Positions 12,714 to 25,364 of a stretch of 64,000 bases of DNA are shown here, piece by piece. The DNA lies in NCBI GenBank assembly GCA_016647705.1, contig CM028326.1:16555901-16619900 (forward strand), written 5' to 3'. Position 1 is the first letter of the stretch. Every line of letters begins with the position of its first letter. A program made the translations under genes and the position numbers. The stretch comes from Eucommia ulmoides. Taxonomy: Eukaryota > Streptophyta > Magnoliopsida > Garryales > Eucommiaceae. The notes under the pieces were generated by a model. It made no database searches and was not told the origin of the DNA. It saw only the letters and a list, made by a program, of their open reading frames with translations.

Positions 12714-13972
12714 TGTTGGTAGAAATGCCAAAATTTGAAGATAAATAATTAAATAACTATGAAATAAAATTAATAATTATTATAAATTATTAATGTAAAT
12801 ATTAATTATACATGTAAGGGCATTAAAAAAACAAATTATAAAAATTCTATGAAGCAAACTAAGTGAATACTAAATCAGAAATATGACGTTAACGTTAACG
12901 TACCAGAAAATAAAAAGTAACAGTAACAAAATATATTAATGTTAATGTAACAGAAACAAAGAAGAACAGTAGCAGAATGCGTTAACATTAACGTAACAGA
13001 AACAGAGAAGAACAATGGCAGAATGCGTTAACGTTAATGTAACAGAAACAGTGTTTTAAATATTATATAAAAATTTACTTGGATGTTCAAACGACTAATT
13101 GAATTGAGGCAAATCGAGGTAAAAGTTTGACTCTATGCCTTTAAAGCAGATTCACGCCCCTACACTGGTGCTAATGGTTGAATGGACGTTTGTCTCCCAT
13201 GGTACAACGATCTTCAAGATTTTGATACAAGCACTTGAAACCAAAAACTTTAGCGAACTAGACTTGTGTTTGAACTCTCATAAAACTCTAAATGTTTTAT
13301 GCTTTTGTAGTGATATGAAGTGATAATGTTGTGTATGAGACCAAATAAAATGAATGACAAGTCTCTTATTTATAGAAGACGAAAAGCCACCATTGAATGG
13401 ATGCAATTTTGGAAAAACATTTGTTTGCGTTAATGTTAATGCGAATCGTCAGCAACTTTGAAAAGGCGCCTGTTCGCGTTAATGTTAACGTGAATAGTCA
13501 CCTAATGAACCTTCATGTCTGTTCAATGGTGCTAATTCAAAATTAACGATTAAGCAGTTAATTAACTACTTAACTGCCACTAATTAAATTTTAAACTATT
13601 TTAGCGAGCCAAGATCCGACTTGATCCGAACCCGACCCGACCCAACTCGGATTCGGTCCAAACCAAATCCAAATATGGCTCGATTTGTCCCAACCCAAAC
13701 TCGACCCGACCCAATTCGAGTTTGAAGGTTTGATTGTTAGTGGCTTGCCTTTGTTCTCAATTTATAAGTTGATACAAGCTTGAGTTTCTTCTCCACAACT
13801 AATGTGGGATAACTACACCTTACAACTTAAGTTATCCATTTCCAAACAATGTGGGATAACTCATCTCCTTCCAAGCAATGTGGTATAATTCATTTATCTA
13901 AATCTTCAATCAATCTCAAATGAGTTTCTTTGAGAATTAAAATCTCATTCAAAACTTAATTATTTTTGGCAT
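12714..13972 (+). repeat. Solo LTR, copia-like
   Basis: Starts TGTTGGTAGAAATGCCAAAA and ends around ATTTTTGGCAT, giving the short terminal inverted repeat usual for such LTRs. The right edge is uncertain by about 20 bases. A TATA-like TTATTTATAGAAG at about 13358-13370, followed by U5-like text with GTGGGATAACT repeated, argues for the plus orientation. Upstream of the TATA are three repeats of about 55 bp built on GCGTTAACGTTAACG (12887-13060), with two more near 13425 and 13475. No internal domain is present. Confidence 0.6.
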
Positions 13973-14026
13973 ATAAATATACTACGTTAATAGTTGAAAT
14001 TTATTTATCTATTTCCAAACCGAATT

Positions 14027-17000
14027 TGGTAGTTTTTGAGTATTCTTGTAATGTTTTAATTCGTTTTTATTTTCCTTTATTTGTTTTTGTTTAAAGCAAG
14101 GGTTAGGAGTGAAAACGAGCAAATCGGTAAGAGAAACGGTGGGAAAACAAGCAAGAAGACCAAACAAAGCATAAAAGGGCACTGCTTCCACCGCTACAAT
14201 GGTCAAAATGCAGAAAACATTCTGCTTGTCCACCGCTGCAGCTGTGAAAGAGCAGAATGACACTAAATTCCCACCGTTATAGTAGTCAAGTCCACTGCTG
14301 CAGCTGTGAAAGAGCAGAATGACACTAAATTCCTACAGCTGTGAGTAGTCAAGTCCACAGCTGCAGCGGTGAGCCTACCGATAACCCCACCACTACAGCG
14401 GTGCTTTTAACCGCTGCAGCTGTGAAGCCTCTAGCTGTAAAGTGTTTTAGGATATTTTCTAGATATTTGTTATATTCTTTTTTTGTTCCAAGGCCGATCC
14501 TACTTTTTGTAGAACACTTTGGGAGTATTTTTTAGAGCCGTCAACCAATCCAAGATGTGGAACACAATTGGAGAAGAGAAAACAAGATCGAAACAGTTTT
14601 TACGGATGCCACCTTTAACGGCTATTCTCCCTTATTTCTCTCTTTCTTCTTAACTCGTTTTTGGTTGTTTCATCATGTATATATGGATTATTGTTGAATA
14701 TATGGTTATAGCCAAGAGCTAAACGTTGATTATATATGGGATTGATATAGTTTACTAATATATGTTGTTTGTTTGAATCCGTGTTTCGTTAACGGTTGTT
14801 CTTGCCTATTTGATTGTGTTTACTGTTCTTCCACTATTATATGCTTGTTATGATATATTGAGAAAAAAGGGTTTGGCACTCGGGAGCGGTAACTCCAGAA
14901 TCGGACTAGGGTTTAAACACAACGTGACAATCTATTAACCCGGGAGGGTATTAGAAAGTGTGCAATCTGTGAGGTTGGGGAGAGACTCATGTGACCAAGT
15001 GTCGTATAGACGCTCGAGAGGGACTTCGGTATTGACGCGAAGTTGAATATTCATTCACTTTACACTTAGGAGAGGTAATGTGTAAGACCCCGAATTAACG
15101 CGTACATTATTTTAGTTGTATTTTAGAGTAATTGTGAAAATTCGAGGTGAAATTGAGTCAATTAAAAAAAAAAAATCAAATAAAAATTTTAGGGGTCAAA
15201 TTGAAAATCTAGAAACATTAAATCCCAACTTAGGGAGGTAAATTGACATTTAACTTTTAATTGAAACTTAAAGGGGTGAAATTGCAAATCCTAGAAACTT
15301 TTAAAAGTTGAAATTGGTTAAAATTAAGATTTAAATGAAGTTGGGGGATGAAAGAGTAATTAATTAAAAATTTTATTATATATATATACGATCGGACGAG
15401 CAAACCGGTCGGCGGAAAAATTGAGAGAGCAGGCGACGTGGCACGCTTGGATAAATTGAACCCACTAATTTCATGCATGAGTAATGATAAAAAATCTCAT
15501 AATCAAAAATCTCAAATCAAAATCTGAAAATAAGAGAAAAATCTAGAGAGAGAAAGAGAGAGCAGGCCGGAGTTCGGGTTTGAGAAGCGATCGCCGGTGA
15601 GGGTGTCGGAGGTGCATGGGGGTGTGATCATCGACGTAGAGGCTCGTCAGTCCGTTTTGAGAGAGAGATCAGGTAGTGGAATCTAGAGAGAGGAACTGTG
15701 GATCGTTTCCTATTGATCATCGACGGTGGTTGTAGATGGTGACAGTGGAGTGTTTTTTCGGCGTATGGGGGTTGCCATGCCAGCTGAATCAGGGCAGATC
15801 AAGGTCGACTGGCGAAATTGGGTTGTCGACGGTGATTGTTGTTACGATGCATGTGTTTTGTTGGTGAAGGTGTGCTCTAGTTTCGTCCGATGGTGTGTGT
15901 TTGTAGCTGTGTGCGTGCTGCCATCGTTTGGGGGAAGGTAACGGTGGAGGTGATCGTAGCGGTCGTCCAGTGGGGTGTGTGATCGGTGACCTTGGGAAGG
16001 TGTGTCATTGTTGGGTGGCTGAAACGAAATAGGAGGAGTGTAAGAGAAGAAGGTCCATTTAGTGCCGGCGGTGAGTATTTCTATTCGGTCGTCGGTCATC
16101 AGTCGTTGACGATCGAGTGTGTGTCATCGCAACTAATGTGTGTGGAGGTGTGTCGTCAATATTGCATGGGTATGGGTGTTTCGGCGTGAGAGTGGTGGTT
16201 GTTGCGTTGTATGCATGTGTTGCAGTCAGTGTATGTGTGTGAGCTCAATAATCTGGTGGGTATGCGTGGTCGGCTGTGGGGTAGCTGGTGGTGGTTGTTG
16301 AGTGGTGGTGGGTGTTGCGCAAGATCTTCAGTGAGGGTCGACCATCTGGTCAGGAACCAGAAACAGAAAATAACAGGGAAAAAAAAACTGAAAATTTGCA
16401 CGAACAACCCTGATAAAAATTCAAAATCCATCTCGCGGCCGATGGACGATTCAGAACGGGTAACGTTTTCCGTTACGTTTATTTTAGTTTATTAAATTAA
16501 ATTCTAGCATCAAATTATTGTAACCAGAATAATAAATTTGGGACCATTCACATGAATAAATTTTATACAGTAATTAGTAACGGAGCGAAATTAATCGAAT
16601 AACAATTTTCACAAATAAAATGTGGGAATGCGAGAACACGGAACTTAGGGCCTGCATTGCATGATTAGGATATTTTACATAAAATGTTAATTTAGGCCCT
16701 GTCACTAATAGGTTCGCAGGCACCGAAGTAACATTAGAGTATAGTCGGTAAAAGCTTTTGGGAGCGGATCACGAGGTGAGTGTACTGTCTTCTTACCAAA
16801 CTATTTTTCTATGTATATATATATATATGATGAAATATGTGTTTACTTAAACGGTACGAATTTATAAATGATATAGATCAAGCAGGATTTGGGTGAGTTG
16901 GTAAACTGGATTTTCGGAAGATTTCGATAGTTTTCGAAAAGAAGTTGAAAATGAATTTTTGTTGGATTTGGTGAAATCAGACGGTGTTTTTAAAAGAGAA

Positions 17001-18376
17001 TAGAAAACATCTGTTTTTCTAAAAATGCCTGATTTTCTAAAAATAAAGGGTGGAAAAGTGGTTTTGATAAAATCAGACGTTTTCTTTAAAAGAAAGTGTG
17101 AAATATGATTTTTGGATTTAAAAATTGGTTTTGAGGAAAAGAGATAGATGTGGTGATTTGACGATGTTGAGTAGACGATATTTATTGAGTTGTGATTCGA
17201 TGATATTGTATTTGATTTGACGATGCCATAGTAGTTATCCGCTTCGGCGGAGTGATGTTTATCTGTTTCGGCAGAGTGATGCTAAACGTTTATACTGCGC
17301 AGTGATTATCCGTTTCGACGGAGTGATGGGTGTTCGTAGGAAGGTATATCCTACGGATGGTACGGTACCATTGCAAACTCCCAATCGTGAGGTTAAAACG
17401 ATCACTAGGGCTGGCCAGTGTGTGTGTTTGAGGTGTGTGTGTTTGAGTTGTGTGCTTAAAAAGTGTATTTGAGATGTATGCTTGAGATGTGGTGTTTTAC
17501 GTATATTGGCTTATTTGATATTTATTATCATGGTGATCAGAATGATTTTTATATTAGTTGGATTTGAATGGAACTTAATTATGTCACTTTATTTTCCATG
17601 CTTTTATATTGGAGATTTTACGAGTTATGTTGTATTTATATACTTACACTTTATCCATTTAGATGTTGTAGAATGAGTTTTATTATTAAAAATATTTTTA
17701 CTAAGAAGGCAGTACACTCGCAGGCGAAACAGTTAGGAGTCGGTCCCCTACTGGCACTAGGTAGAGTCCTACGATGGAGTCGTATGGAGGGTTGAGATGA
17801 GCTTTCTGAGGCGAACCTGTGAGGGGTTCATGGTATTATATTTTGCTATTAGTATATTTGGAGAACGAGTGTATTCCCATAATAGAAATATGTATAGCTT
17901 CATATAGATGACGGTTTAGTTATATATATGCTTATTATCGTGTAATAGATGGTTGGTTAGTTGTTTTCGGTGATTTCATGATGTCGTCACGCCAACCCGA
18001 GATGTCGGGATTTCGGGACGGGCTGTGACATAGTGAGTGAGTTTTCGATACCTAGATTGTGAGATAGATTTGAATACCGTTAATGTAAACTAGATTGGAT
18101 CAATCACGTATAAGTAAACGAAGTTAATCCCTAGATAATATATTCCCATATAATATATTTAGTATTATATTTTAATTAATTGTTGATTTAGTATATTATT
18201 TATAAAAACAAAAACTCAATTTTTATTACCTAAATAAAGTTCGGTTATGATAATCGCAGTACTCAACGGCAATCTAATCTAATCCCTGTGGATACGACAA
18301 CCCTTCTCATTCATTATTCTATAAATCTTGACCCGTATACTTGCGATGTAAGTAGCGACATAATATTTCGCTACTA
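14027..18376 (+). repeat. Tat-like LTR, split by a nested solo LTR
   Basis: Pieces 14027-15080 and 18031-18376 together align with the LTR at 1-1344: start TGGTAGTTTTTGAG, the ACTCGGGAG boxes, and the tail TTGACCCGTATACTTGCG to CGCTACTA. Short CTGCAG-centred motifs lie at 14180-14435. To the right is reverse-transcriptase sequence of a different element. The left flank is not that element, so the junction involves an insertion plus a deletion or rearrangement. Confidence 0.72.
15081..18030 (+). mobile_element. Solo LTR, Tekay/Del-like chromovirus, 2950 bp
   Basis: Starts TGTAAGACCCCGAATTAACG and ends GGGACGGGCTGTGACA, ends typical of Tekay/Del LTRs. It is flanked by TAATG (15076-15080) and TAGTG (18031-18035), a 5-bp target duplication with one transition. 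The same family forms the 3' LTR at 59673-62317: both share a block with AATCGTGAGGTTAAAACGAT and another with GGAGTCGGTCCCCTACTGGC. Short reading frames inside it (for example 15726-15941) are GT-rich noise. A (TA)n tract lies at about 16814-16828. Confidence 0.85.
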
Positions 18377-19047
18377 GAGGTCTATATAGACGATATGCTT
18401 ATTGAAAATTCTAGGCAGGCGGATCACCTCAGCCATGTGGCAGAGGCTTTTGCTGTTCTAAGAAAATATAACATAAAGTTAAACCCTGAAAAGTGTGTTT
18501 TTGGGGTCATATTTGGCAAGTTCTTGGGTTTTGTGGTTAACTAGTCCAGTATCATGGTGGATTCTGGACAGATAGAAGCTATCAAAATTTAAAAATCTCC
18601 TACAACCATAAGACAAGTCTAGGTATTGACTGGTAGATTAGCAGTGCTCAACAGATTAATCTCAAAATTTATTGATATTTGTGCCCCTTTCTTCAAGATA
18701 TTGAAGGGAAATAAAACATTTCAATGGGATGATAACTGTGAGTGTGCCCTTTAATTCATTAAAGATTACTTGGACTCAGTGGAGATATAACCCAGGAAAA
18801 GAGATAAACATTTTATTTGGCGGTGACACCTGTAGCAATGAGTGTTACACTAGTCCAAGAACTCGTAGCAGGGCAAAGACTGGTGTACTACATTAGCAAA
18901 TCATTAGTTCCAGCAAAAACTCATTATACAGAGTTGGAAAAGCTGGCCTTGGCTTTGGTAAGTGCAGCACAGAAACTCAGATAATATTTACAGGTGTATG
19001 TGATTAACGTGCTGACCATGTACCCGCTCTGGGAAGTAATGCACAGG
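18377..19047 (+). pseudogene. Reverse-transcriptase fragment, Tat/Retand-type element
   Basis: Opens on VYIDDMLIEN, the catalytic box of Ty3/gypsy reverse transcriptase, followed by LRKYNIKLNPEKCVFGV, GKFLGF and LTGRLAVLNRLISK, then the start of the RNase H region. The wording (YIDDML, KLNPxKCxFGV, GRLAxLNRFIS) is that of the Tat branch. Sequence of the same element resumes at 27414 after an insertion. It is broken in several places, and everything upstream (LTR, gag, protease) is missing here. Confidence 0.82.
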
Positions 19048-20459
19048 AGGGGGCCGCAATTTAAGCGTTGTCACTTTCACCGCAAGTGTACGGATCAAGT
19101 TTTAGTATAATAGACCTTTACGTCGGGTATCGTATCCACAGGGATTGGTTGATATTACTATCGAGTACCGCAATTATCATAACCTAATTTTATCTAGGCG
19201 ATAAAAATAGAATATAATATATACTAATCCTAAACTAAAATATTAATTAAGTTAACTTTACTATAAATACTATATTGAGATTGTTTATGGGAGTATATTG
19301 CCTAGGGATTAACTTTATTTACTTAAATGCGTTTGGTTTCGTTTTAGTTAACATTAAAGGCGTTCGGTGTATCCTACAATCTTGGTTCGTAAACTCCTTC
19401 ACCACCTCTCCCAAGTGTAAGACGGGGGAATACATGACTTCGTGTCAATGCTGAAGTCCCCCTCAACATCTTCACGACCCTAGGTCACATAAGTCTTGCC
19501 CCAACGTCATCGATTGCACACTTTCTAACGCCCTCCTAGGTCATTAGATTGTCGTGTTGTGTTTACCCTAATCCGAATCCGGGGTTATCTTTCCTGAGTG
19601 TCAAACCTCATATTCTCAATATATCTAAATTAGCATATAATCATAGAAACACGGAAACACAATCGAAATTATAATGAACAACCATAAACGAAACACAAAT
19701 TCAACCAAAACTACATTTTCATAAATAATACGCTAATCCCTACTACAATCTATGTTTAGCCTATGGCCATTGCTGTTTATACAATTGAAACAAAACTAAA
19801 CATGCTCAAACAAATATAGAATATAATAAATAAAAGGAAAAATGAATAAACTTAGCCGATATCCAAAGATTAGACACTAAAATCGTCCACCGATCAATTC
19901 TCCTTCTCCGCGTGGTAATCTTCTCCTTCGGATTTGTTTGAGCACTTCCTATACTCTCTCTATATTCTATACTAAGCCCTAAGGGCTGTAATGGCCAGAG
20001 ATGAGCAAAGGAGATGGGAGGGGAGGGGTTTAAATAGACAAAATATCTAAAATAAAATATCTAAACTGTGCAGAGCTGACCAACGCGGCGGTGGAGTATG
20101 TCGGTTTAAGGTTCGTCTAGGTAGTGGAATAAGTACCAACTTGATGTTTCACTACCGCGGCGGTGGATTTCATTGCCGCAGTGCTGGGTATTCAGGAAGA
20201 ATGGGGTCGCTTTGCATCTTCACCGCCGCGCGGTTGGCTTTTTTCACAATATTACCTCCTTGCTCATTTTTTCACCATTCTCCGACCGTTCTTGATACGA
20301 TTCGATCGTTTATGCTTCGATTTCATACATTTTTACCCCACACACCTATTTTAATATGAAAAGAATAAAAACATATTAAAACATATTAAAAACGTAATAA
20401 ATGTACTCGAAAACTAATAATATTCGGTTTAGAAATCGATAGGTAATTTACACCTATCA
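19048..20459 (-). repeat. LTR A of the composite
   Basis: Ends CACCTATCA on the right. On the minus strand it opens TGATAGGTG and carries, in order, a set of CCGCGG-type palindromes (about 20080-20245) and a TATA-like region near 20028-20040 (minus strand TCTATTTAAACCC). This puts the palindromes just upstream of the presumed promoter core. Confidence 0.75.
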
Positions 20460-22031
20460 AATGCCCCTAAACTCAGAATTTTGCTAGTCCTCGAGCAAAA
20501 CACCCACACAATACAAAAAAAATATAAAAAACTAATTACGAAATTGAAAACTAAAAATGAAAAAACACTAAAAACAAAAATGTGGAGGTTTTTATTATCA
20601 TCTACCGGCCGAAAGATTTTTTTCCCTCATCGGGCCCCAATCCTTTCAAGTTCAAGTATAAATCACACTATGTGGTGTTCTAGAATTTCAACATTCAAAA
20701 ATAGTAAGCGTTATTCTAGATCCTATTTAAGTGTGTGTAATTAAACTCAAATATACTACTATCCATTGATTAGATGAGATTATCTCTCAATATAGTTCAT
20801 GACTACAACCTTTAAGGTATAGGGAATCCATATGGCTGACCCAAGTTATTATCTCCACTAAAGTAGGCTCGGAGGTTCATGAAGATCAGTAGGGCTTGGT
20901 TCGGTTTTGGAATAATGGCCAAGGGTAAATTTGAAAAGAAAATAGGTTAACGTCGTTAACTTAACGTTACCCAAGGCACATCGCTGGCACACTCACTTGA
21001 ACCCCCATAGATAATTTTGAAACAACCCTAAACAATAAAATTAAGAACGTCGTACTCACTTGTCATGTCAAAAAGAAATGTAATTTTTTTAATTTTTTTT
21101 ATAACACACCCCCAAACTCGTTTGAATATTTAAATTTTAGGAGTGTGCAAAAAGGATTAAGTAACATACTCCCAAACTAATTCGAATTTCTACAATTTTC
21201 GGAGTGTGCAAAAATATGAACGACATACGACAAGTGAGTACTCGAATACCGAAACAATTTAGAAGTTTGCCCTAAACCCAACCGCTCACGTCAAGTAGCA
21301 TAATGAATGCTAACTTGATTCACTCGAAATTGTGCCTTTGGTTCAACAATATAGGTTTGGAAAAAGTTCAATCAGCTAGGGTATTTGATAAATGTTCAAA
21401 AATTGAATTGGCATTTTGGCTTTGACAGGGTAACGAGGGATAATGATATTGCATAGTAGGCTTCAAAAGACTCAAGCAATCAAATGAATGCGTAAATCAT
21501 ATATCCTAAACAACCTCGCCTAGGATTTCGCCTCGAATTTCCCTCAAATCATGTTCTAGAATCTCTATTGTCTTGAAATTGTGTGAAGGATAATCGGTTT
21601 CAAATCAATTAGATAGTGTTATAATGAGTTTATGTGCTCGTGCATTTATGATCTACAATAACTTTTACTAAGACGATATGTTAAGCACACAGACCACACA
21701 TGAATGAGAGTTACGCTCGACCTCAATAAATAATCAGGGGACAGACTTATCATTAGGTAAAGGCCCATATGACGTCAAAACTCAGCACAAAACAACAACT
21801 AAACTAAATAAGCTAATCCTAAACAATCATGCACACACACACACACACAAAAAAAAAAAATAAAAAAAAAATAAAAAAAACAGTGAAACTTAACTAATAA
21901 CATAAACACATACTAAAACATAGTACACATCACCATCAACTTAATACAGGCATTGCCTAAAACGACCCGTCAGCGATCCCAATGATAGTATATAGCATGA
22001 TATTGAAGACGGGGGTTTTGAAACGTACCTG

Positions 22032-22054
22032 GGAGGCGAGAGGATCTCGCCTCC
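22032..22054 (-). other. Perfect hairpin next to a donor-like site
   Basis: GGAGGCGAGA (22032-22041) pairs with TCTCGCCTCC (22045-22054) over a 3-base loop. On the minus strand it runs into CAGGTACGT. It is the counterpart of 7388-7415. Confidence 0.5.
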
Positions 22055-22409
22055 ATTTTAAGTCGACGGAGATGGATTTAATTAATTATTTTCCTTAGGT
22101 TGCCTCCCAAGAAGCGCTTAGTTTAAGGTCGTCATCCCGACACATGCAAAACGCCTTCAAGCTTGGTGGGATATTGCTTTGTTCAGCTCGATCTTTCAAC
22201 AACATGCCTCACTGGCTTATGTGCATGGCCATGCACTATAAACGTTTCGGAATCCCGTTGAAAGAGATGCATCAATACCTGTCAATCTAACATTGCCAAG
22301 TACCCTGCATAAGAAATACAAAAACAAAACTACAAAGAAAAATTATGTACACAAAAAAAAATGCCAAAAACTTGGTCGTGATCGTCGAAGACTGAATTCA
22401 ACAAACTAA

Positions 22410-22427
22410 TCCCCGACAACGGTGCCA
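22410..22427 (-). other. Primer-binding site, tRNA-Asp type
   Basis: The plus strand reads TCCCCGACAACGGTGCCA, the tRNA-Asp 3' end with two changes. It belongs to the internal region left of LTR B. Confidence 0.8.
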
Positions 22428-22433
22428 AAAACT

Positions 22434-23438
22434 TGGTGGCCGCAATTTAAGCGTTGTCACTTTCACCGCAAGCATACAGATCAAGTTTTAGCGTAATAGA
22501 TCTTTCAGTCGGGTATTGTATCCACAAAGATTGGTTGAGATTACTATCGAGTACCCCGTATTCTCAATATATCTAAATTAGCATATAATCATAGAAACAT
22601 GAAAACAAAATCGAAATTATAATGAACAACCATAAAAGAAACACAAATTCAACCAAAACTACATTTTCATAAATTATACGTTAATCCCTATTACAATCCA
22701 CGTTTAGCCTATGGCCATAGCCATTTATATAATTGAAACAAAGCTAAACATGCTTAAACAAACATAGAATATAAGAAATAAAAGTAAAAATAGATGAACT
22801 TAGACGATATCCGAAGATTAGCCGCTAAAATCGTCCACCGATCGATTCTCCTTCTCCGCGTGGTAATCTTCTCTTTCGGATTTGTTTGAGCACTCTCTAT
22901 ACTCTCTCTATATTCTACACTAAACCCTAAGGGCTGTAATAGCCGGAGAGAAGCAAAGGAGAGGGGAGGAGAGGGGTTTAAATAGGCACAATATCTAAAA
23001 TAAAATATCTAAACTGTATAGAGCTGACCACCACAACGGTGGAGTATGTCGGTTTAAGGATCGCCTAGGCAGTAGAGAAGGCGGTGGAATAAGGACCATC
23101 TTGATGTTTCACCACCGCGGCGGTGGATTTCACTGTCGCAGTGTTGGGTATTCAGCAAGAATGGGGTCTCTCTGCATCTTCACTACCGCCGCGGTGGTCT
23201 AGACGCCGCAGCGGTGGCTTCTTTCACAATATTATCTCCTTACTCATTTTTCCACCGTTCTTTGACCGTTCTCGATACGATTTGATTGTTTATGCTCAGA
23301 TTTCATATTTTTTCACCCCACACACCTATTTTAATACAAAAAGAATTAAAACATATTAAAATATATTAAAAACGTAATAAACGTACTCGAAAACTAATAA
23401 TATTCATTTGAAAATAGATAGGTAATTTACACCTATCA
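22434..23438 (-). repeat. LTR B, shortened middle LTR
   Basis: 1005 bp, from TGGTGGCCGC to CACCTATCA. Compared with LTR A it lacks several hundred bases near its plus-strand left part. CCGCGG-type palindromes lie at about 23030-23220. Confidence 0.78.
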
Positions 23439-25364
23439 AATACCCCCAAACTCAGAATTTTGCTAGTTCTCGAGCAAAACACCCACATAATACAAGAAAA
23501 TGTAAAAAACTAATTACAAAATTGAAAAATAAAAATGAAAAAACACTAAAAACAAAAATGTGTAGGTTTTGATTATTATCTACCGGCCAAAAGATTTTTT
23601 TCTCTCATCGGCCCCCAATCCTATCAAGTTCAAGCATAAATCACACAATGTGGTGTTCTAGAATTTCAAAGTTCAAAAATTGTAAGCACCATTCTAGATC
23701 ATGTTTAAATGATTGTGATTAAACTCAAATATACTACTATCCATTGATTAGATGGGATTATCCCTCAATATAGTTCATGACTAAAACCTTTAAGGTATAG
23801 GGAAGCCATACACCAGACCGGGGTTATTTTCTCCACTAATGTAGGCTCGGAGGTTCATGAAGATCAATAGGGCTTGGTTCGGTTTTGGAATAATGGCCAA
23901 GGGTAAATTAGAATAGAAAATAGGTTAACGTTACCCAAGGCACACTCACACTCGAACCCCCATAGATAATTTTGAAACAACCCTAAACATACAATTAAGA
24001 ACGTTGTACTCACTTGTCATGTCAAAAAGAAACGTAAATTTTTTTATTTTTATTGTTTTTATAACACACCCCTAAACTCGTTTGAATATTTAAATTTTAG
24101 GAGTGTGCAAAAAGGATTAAGTAACACACTCCCAAACTCATTCGAATTTCTATAATTTTCGGAGTGTGCAAAAATATGAACGATATACGACAAGCGAGTA
24201 CTCGAATACCGAAATAATTTAGAAGTTCGCCCTAAACCCAACCGCTCACGTCAAGTAGCATAATGAATGCTAACTTGATTCACTCGAATTGTGCCTTTGG
24301 TTCAGCGATATAGGTTTGGAAAAAGTTCAATCAGCTAGGGTATTTGATAAATGTTCAGAAATTGAATTGGCATTTTGGCTTTGACAGGGTAACGAGGGAT
24401 AATGATATTGCATAGTAGGCTTCAAAAGACTCAAGCGATCAAATGAATGCGTAAATCATATATCCTAAACAACCACGCCTAGGATTTCGCCTCGAATTTC
24501 CCTCAAATCATGTTCTAGAATCTCTATTGTCTTGAAATTGTGTGAAGGATAATTGATTTCAAATCAATTAGATAGTGTTATAATGAGTTTACATGCTCGT
24601 GCATTCATGATCTACAATAACTTTTACTAAGATGATATGTTAAGCACATAGACCACACATGAATGAGAGTTACGCTCGACCTCAATAAATAATCTGGGGA
24701 CAGACTCATCATCGGGTAAAGGCCCAGATGATGTCAAAACTCAGCACAAAACGACAACTAAACTAAACAAGCTAATCCTAAACAATCATGCACATGAAGA
24801 AGAAAAAAATAGTAAAACTTAACTAATAACATAAACACATACTAAAACATACTACACATCACCTCCATCGTAACACAAGAATTGCCTAAAACGACACATC
24901 AGTGATCCCAATGATAGTATATAGTATGATATTGAAGATGGGGGTTTAGAATACGTACCTGAGAGGCAAGAGGATCCCACCTCCGTTTCAAGACAACGGA
25001 GATGGATTTAATTTATTATTTTCCTTGGGTTGTCTCCTGAGAAGGTCTTGGTTTATGGTTGTCAACCCGACACATTCAGAACGCCCTCAAGCTTGGAGGG
25101 ATATTTCTTTGTTCGGCTCTATCTTTCAACGACATGCCTCATCGGCTTATGTGCGTGGCCACGCATAATAAACGGTTCGGAATCTCATTGAAAGAGATGC
25201 ATCAATACCTGTCGATCTAACATCGTCAAGTACCCTACATAAGAAATACAAAAACAAAATTACAAAGAAAAATTATAGACACAAAAAAAAAATGCCAAAA
25301 ACTTGGTGGTGATCGCCAGAGATTGAATTCGACAAACCAATCCCCGGCAACGGCGCCAAAAACT
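23439..25364 (-). other. Non-coding internal region, second copy
   Basis: Close duplicate of 20460-22433, with the same landmarks in the same order. The hairpin near 24962-24985 is partly decayed. No gene was seen. Confidence 0.7.
25341..25358 (-). other. Primer-binding site, perfect tRNA-Asp match
   Basis: The plus strand reads TCCCCGGCAACGGCGCCA, identical to the 3' end of plant tRNA-Asp including the CCA-adjacent bases as I know it. It is the best anchor for the orientation of the group. Confidence 0.85.

Larger units (their letters stand above)
20460..22433 (-). other. Non-coding internal region, first copy
   Basis: Lies between LTRs A and B. It has no credible reading frame. On the minus strand it starts at the primer site and ends in a purine-rich tract (plus strand AATGCCCCTAAACTCAG). 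It carries a perfect 10-bp hairpin at 22032-22054 and two tandem units of about 65 bp near 21104-21217, each with ACTCCC at one end and GGAGTGTG at the other. A (CA)n tract lies at about 21829-21849. Confidence 0.7.

Noticed and set aside
15726-16495. Frames on both strands in the Tekay-like solo LTR
   Set aside because: They are GT- or CA-rich, overlap on both strands and match nothing. This is U3/U5 sequence.
1-18376. The LTRs at 1-1344 and 14027-18376 as the two ends of one element
   Set aside because: No primer-binding site follows the first, and the space between holds LINEs and other complete insertions instead of an internal region.
20141-20359. Frames over the CCGCGG arrays (also 23123-23359 and 27077-27371)
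   Set aside because: They repeat in each LTR copy because the LTR repeats, shift with small changes and show no family.
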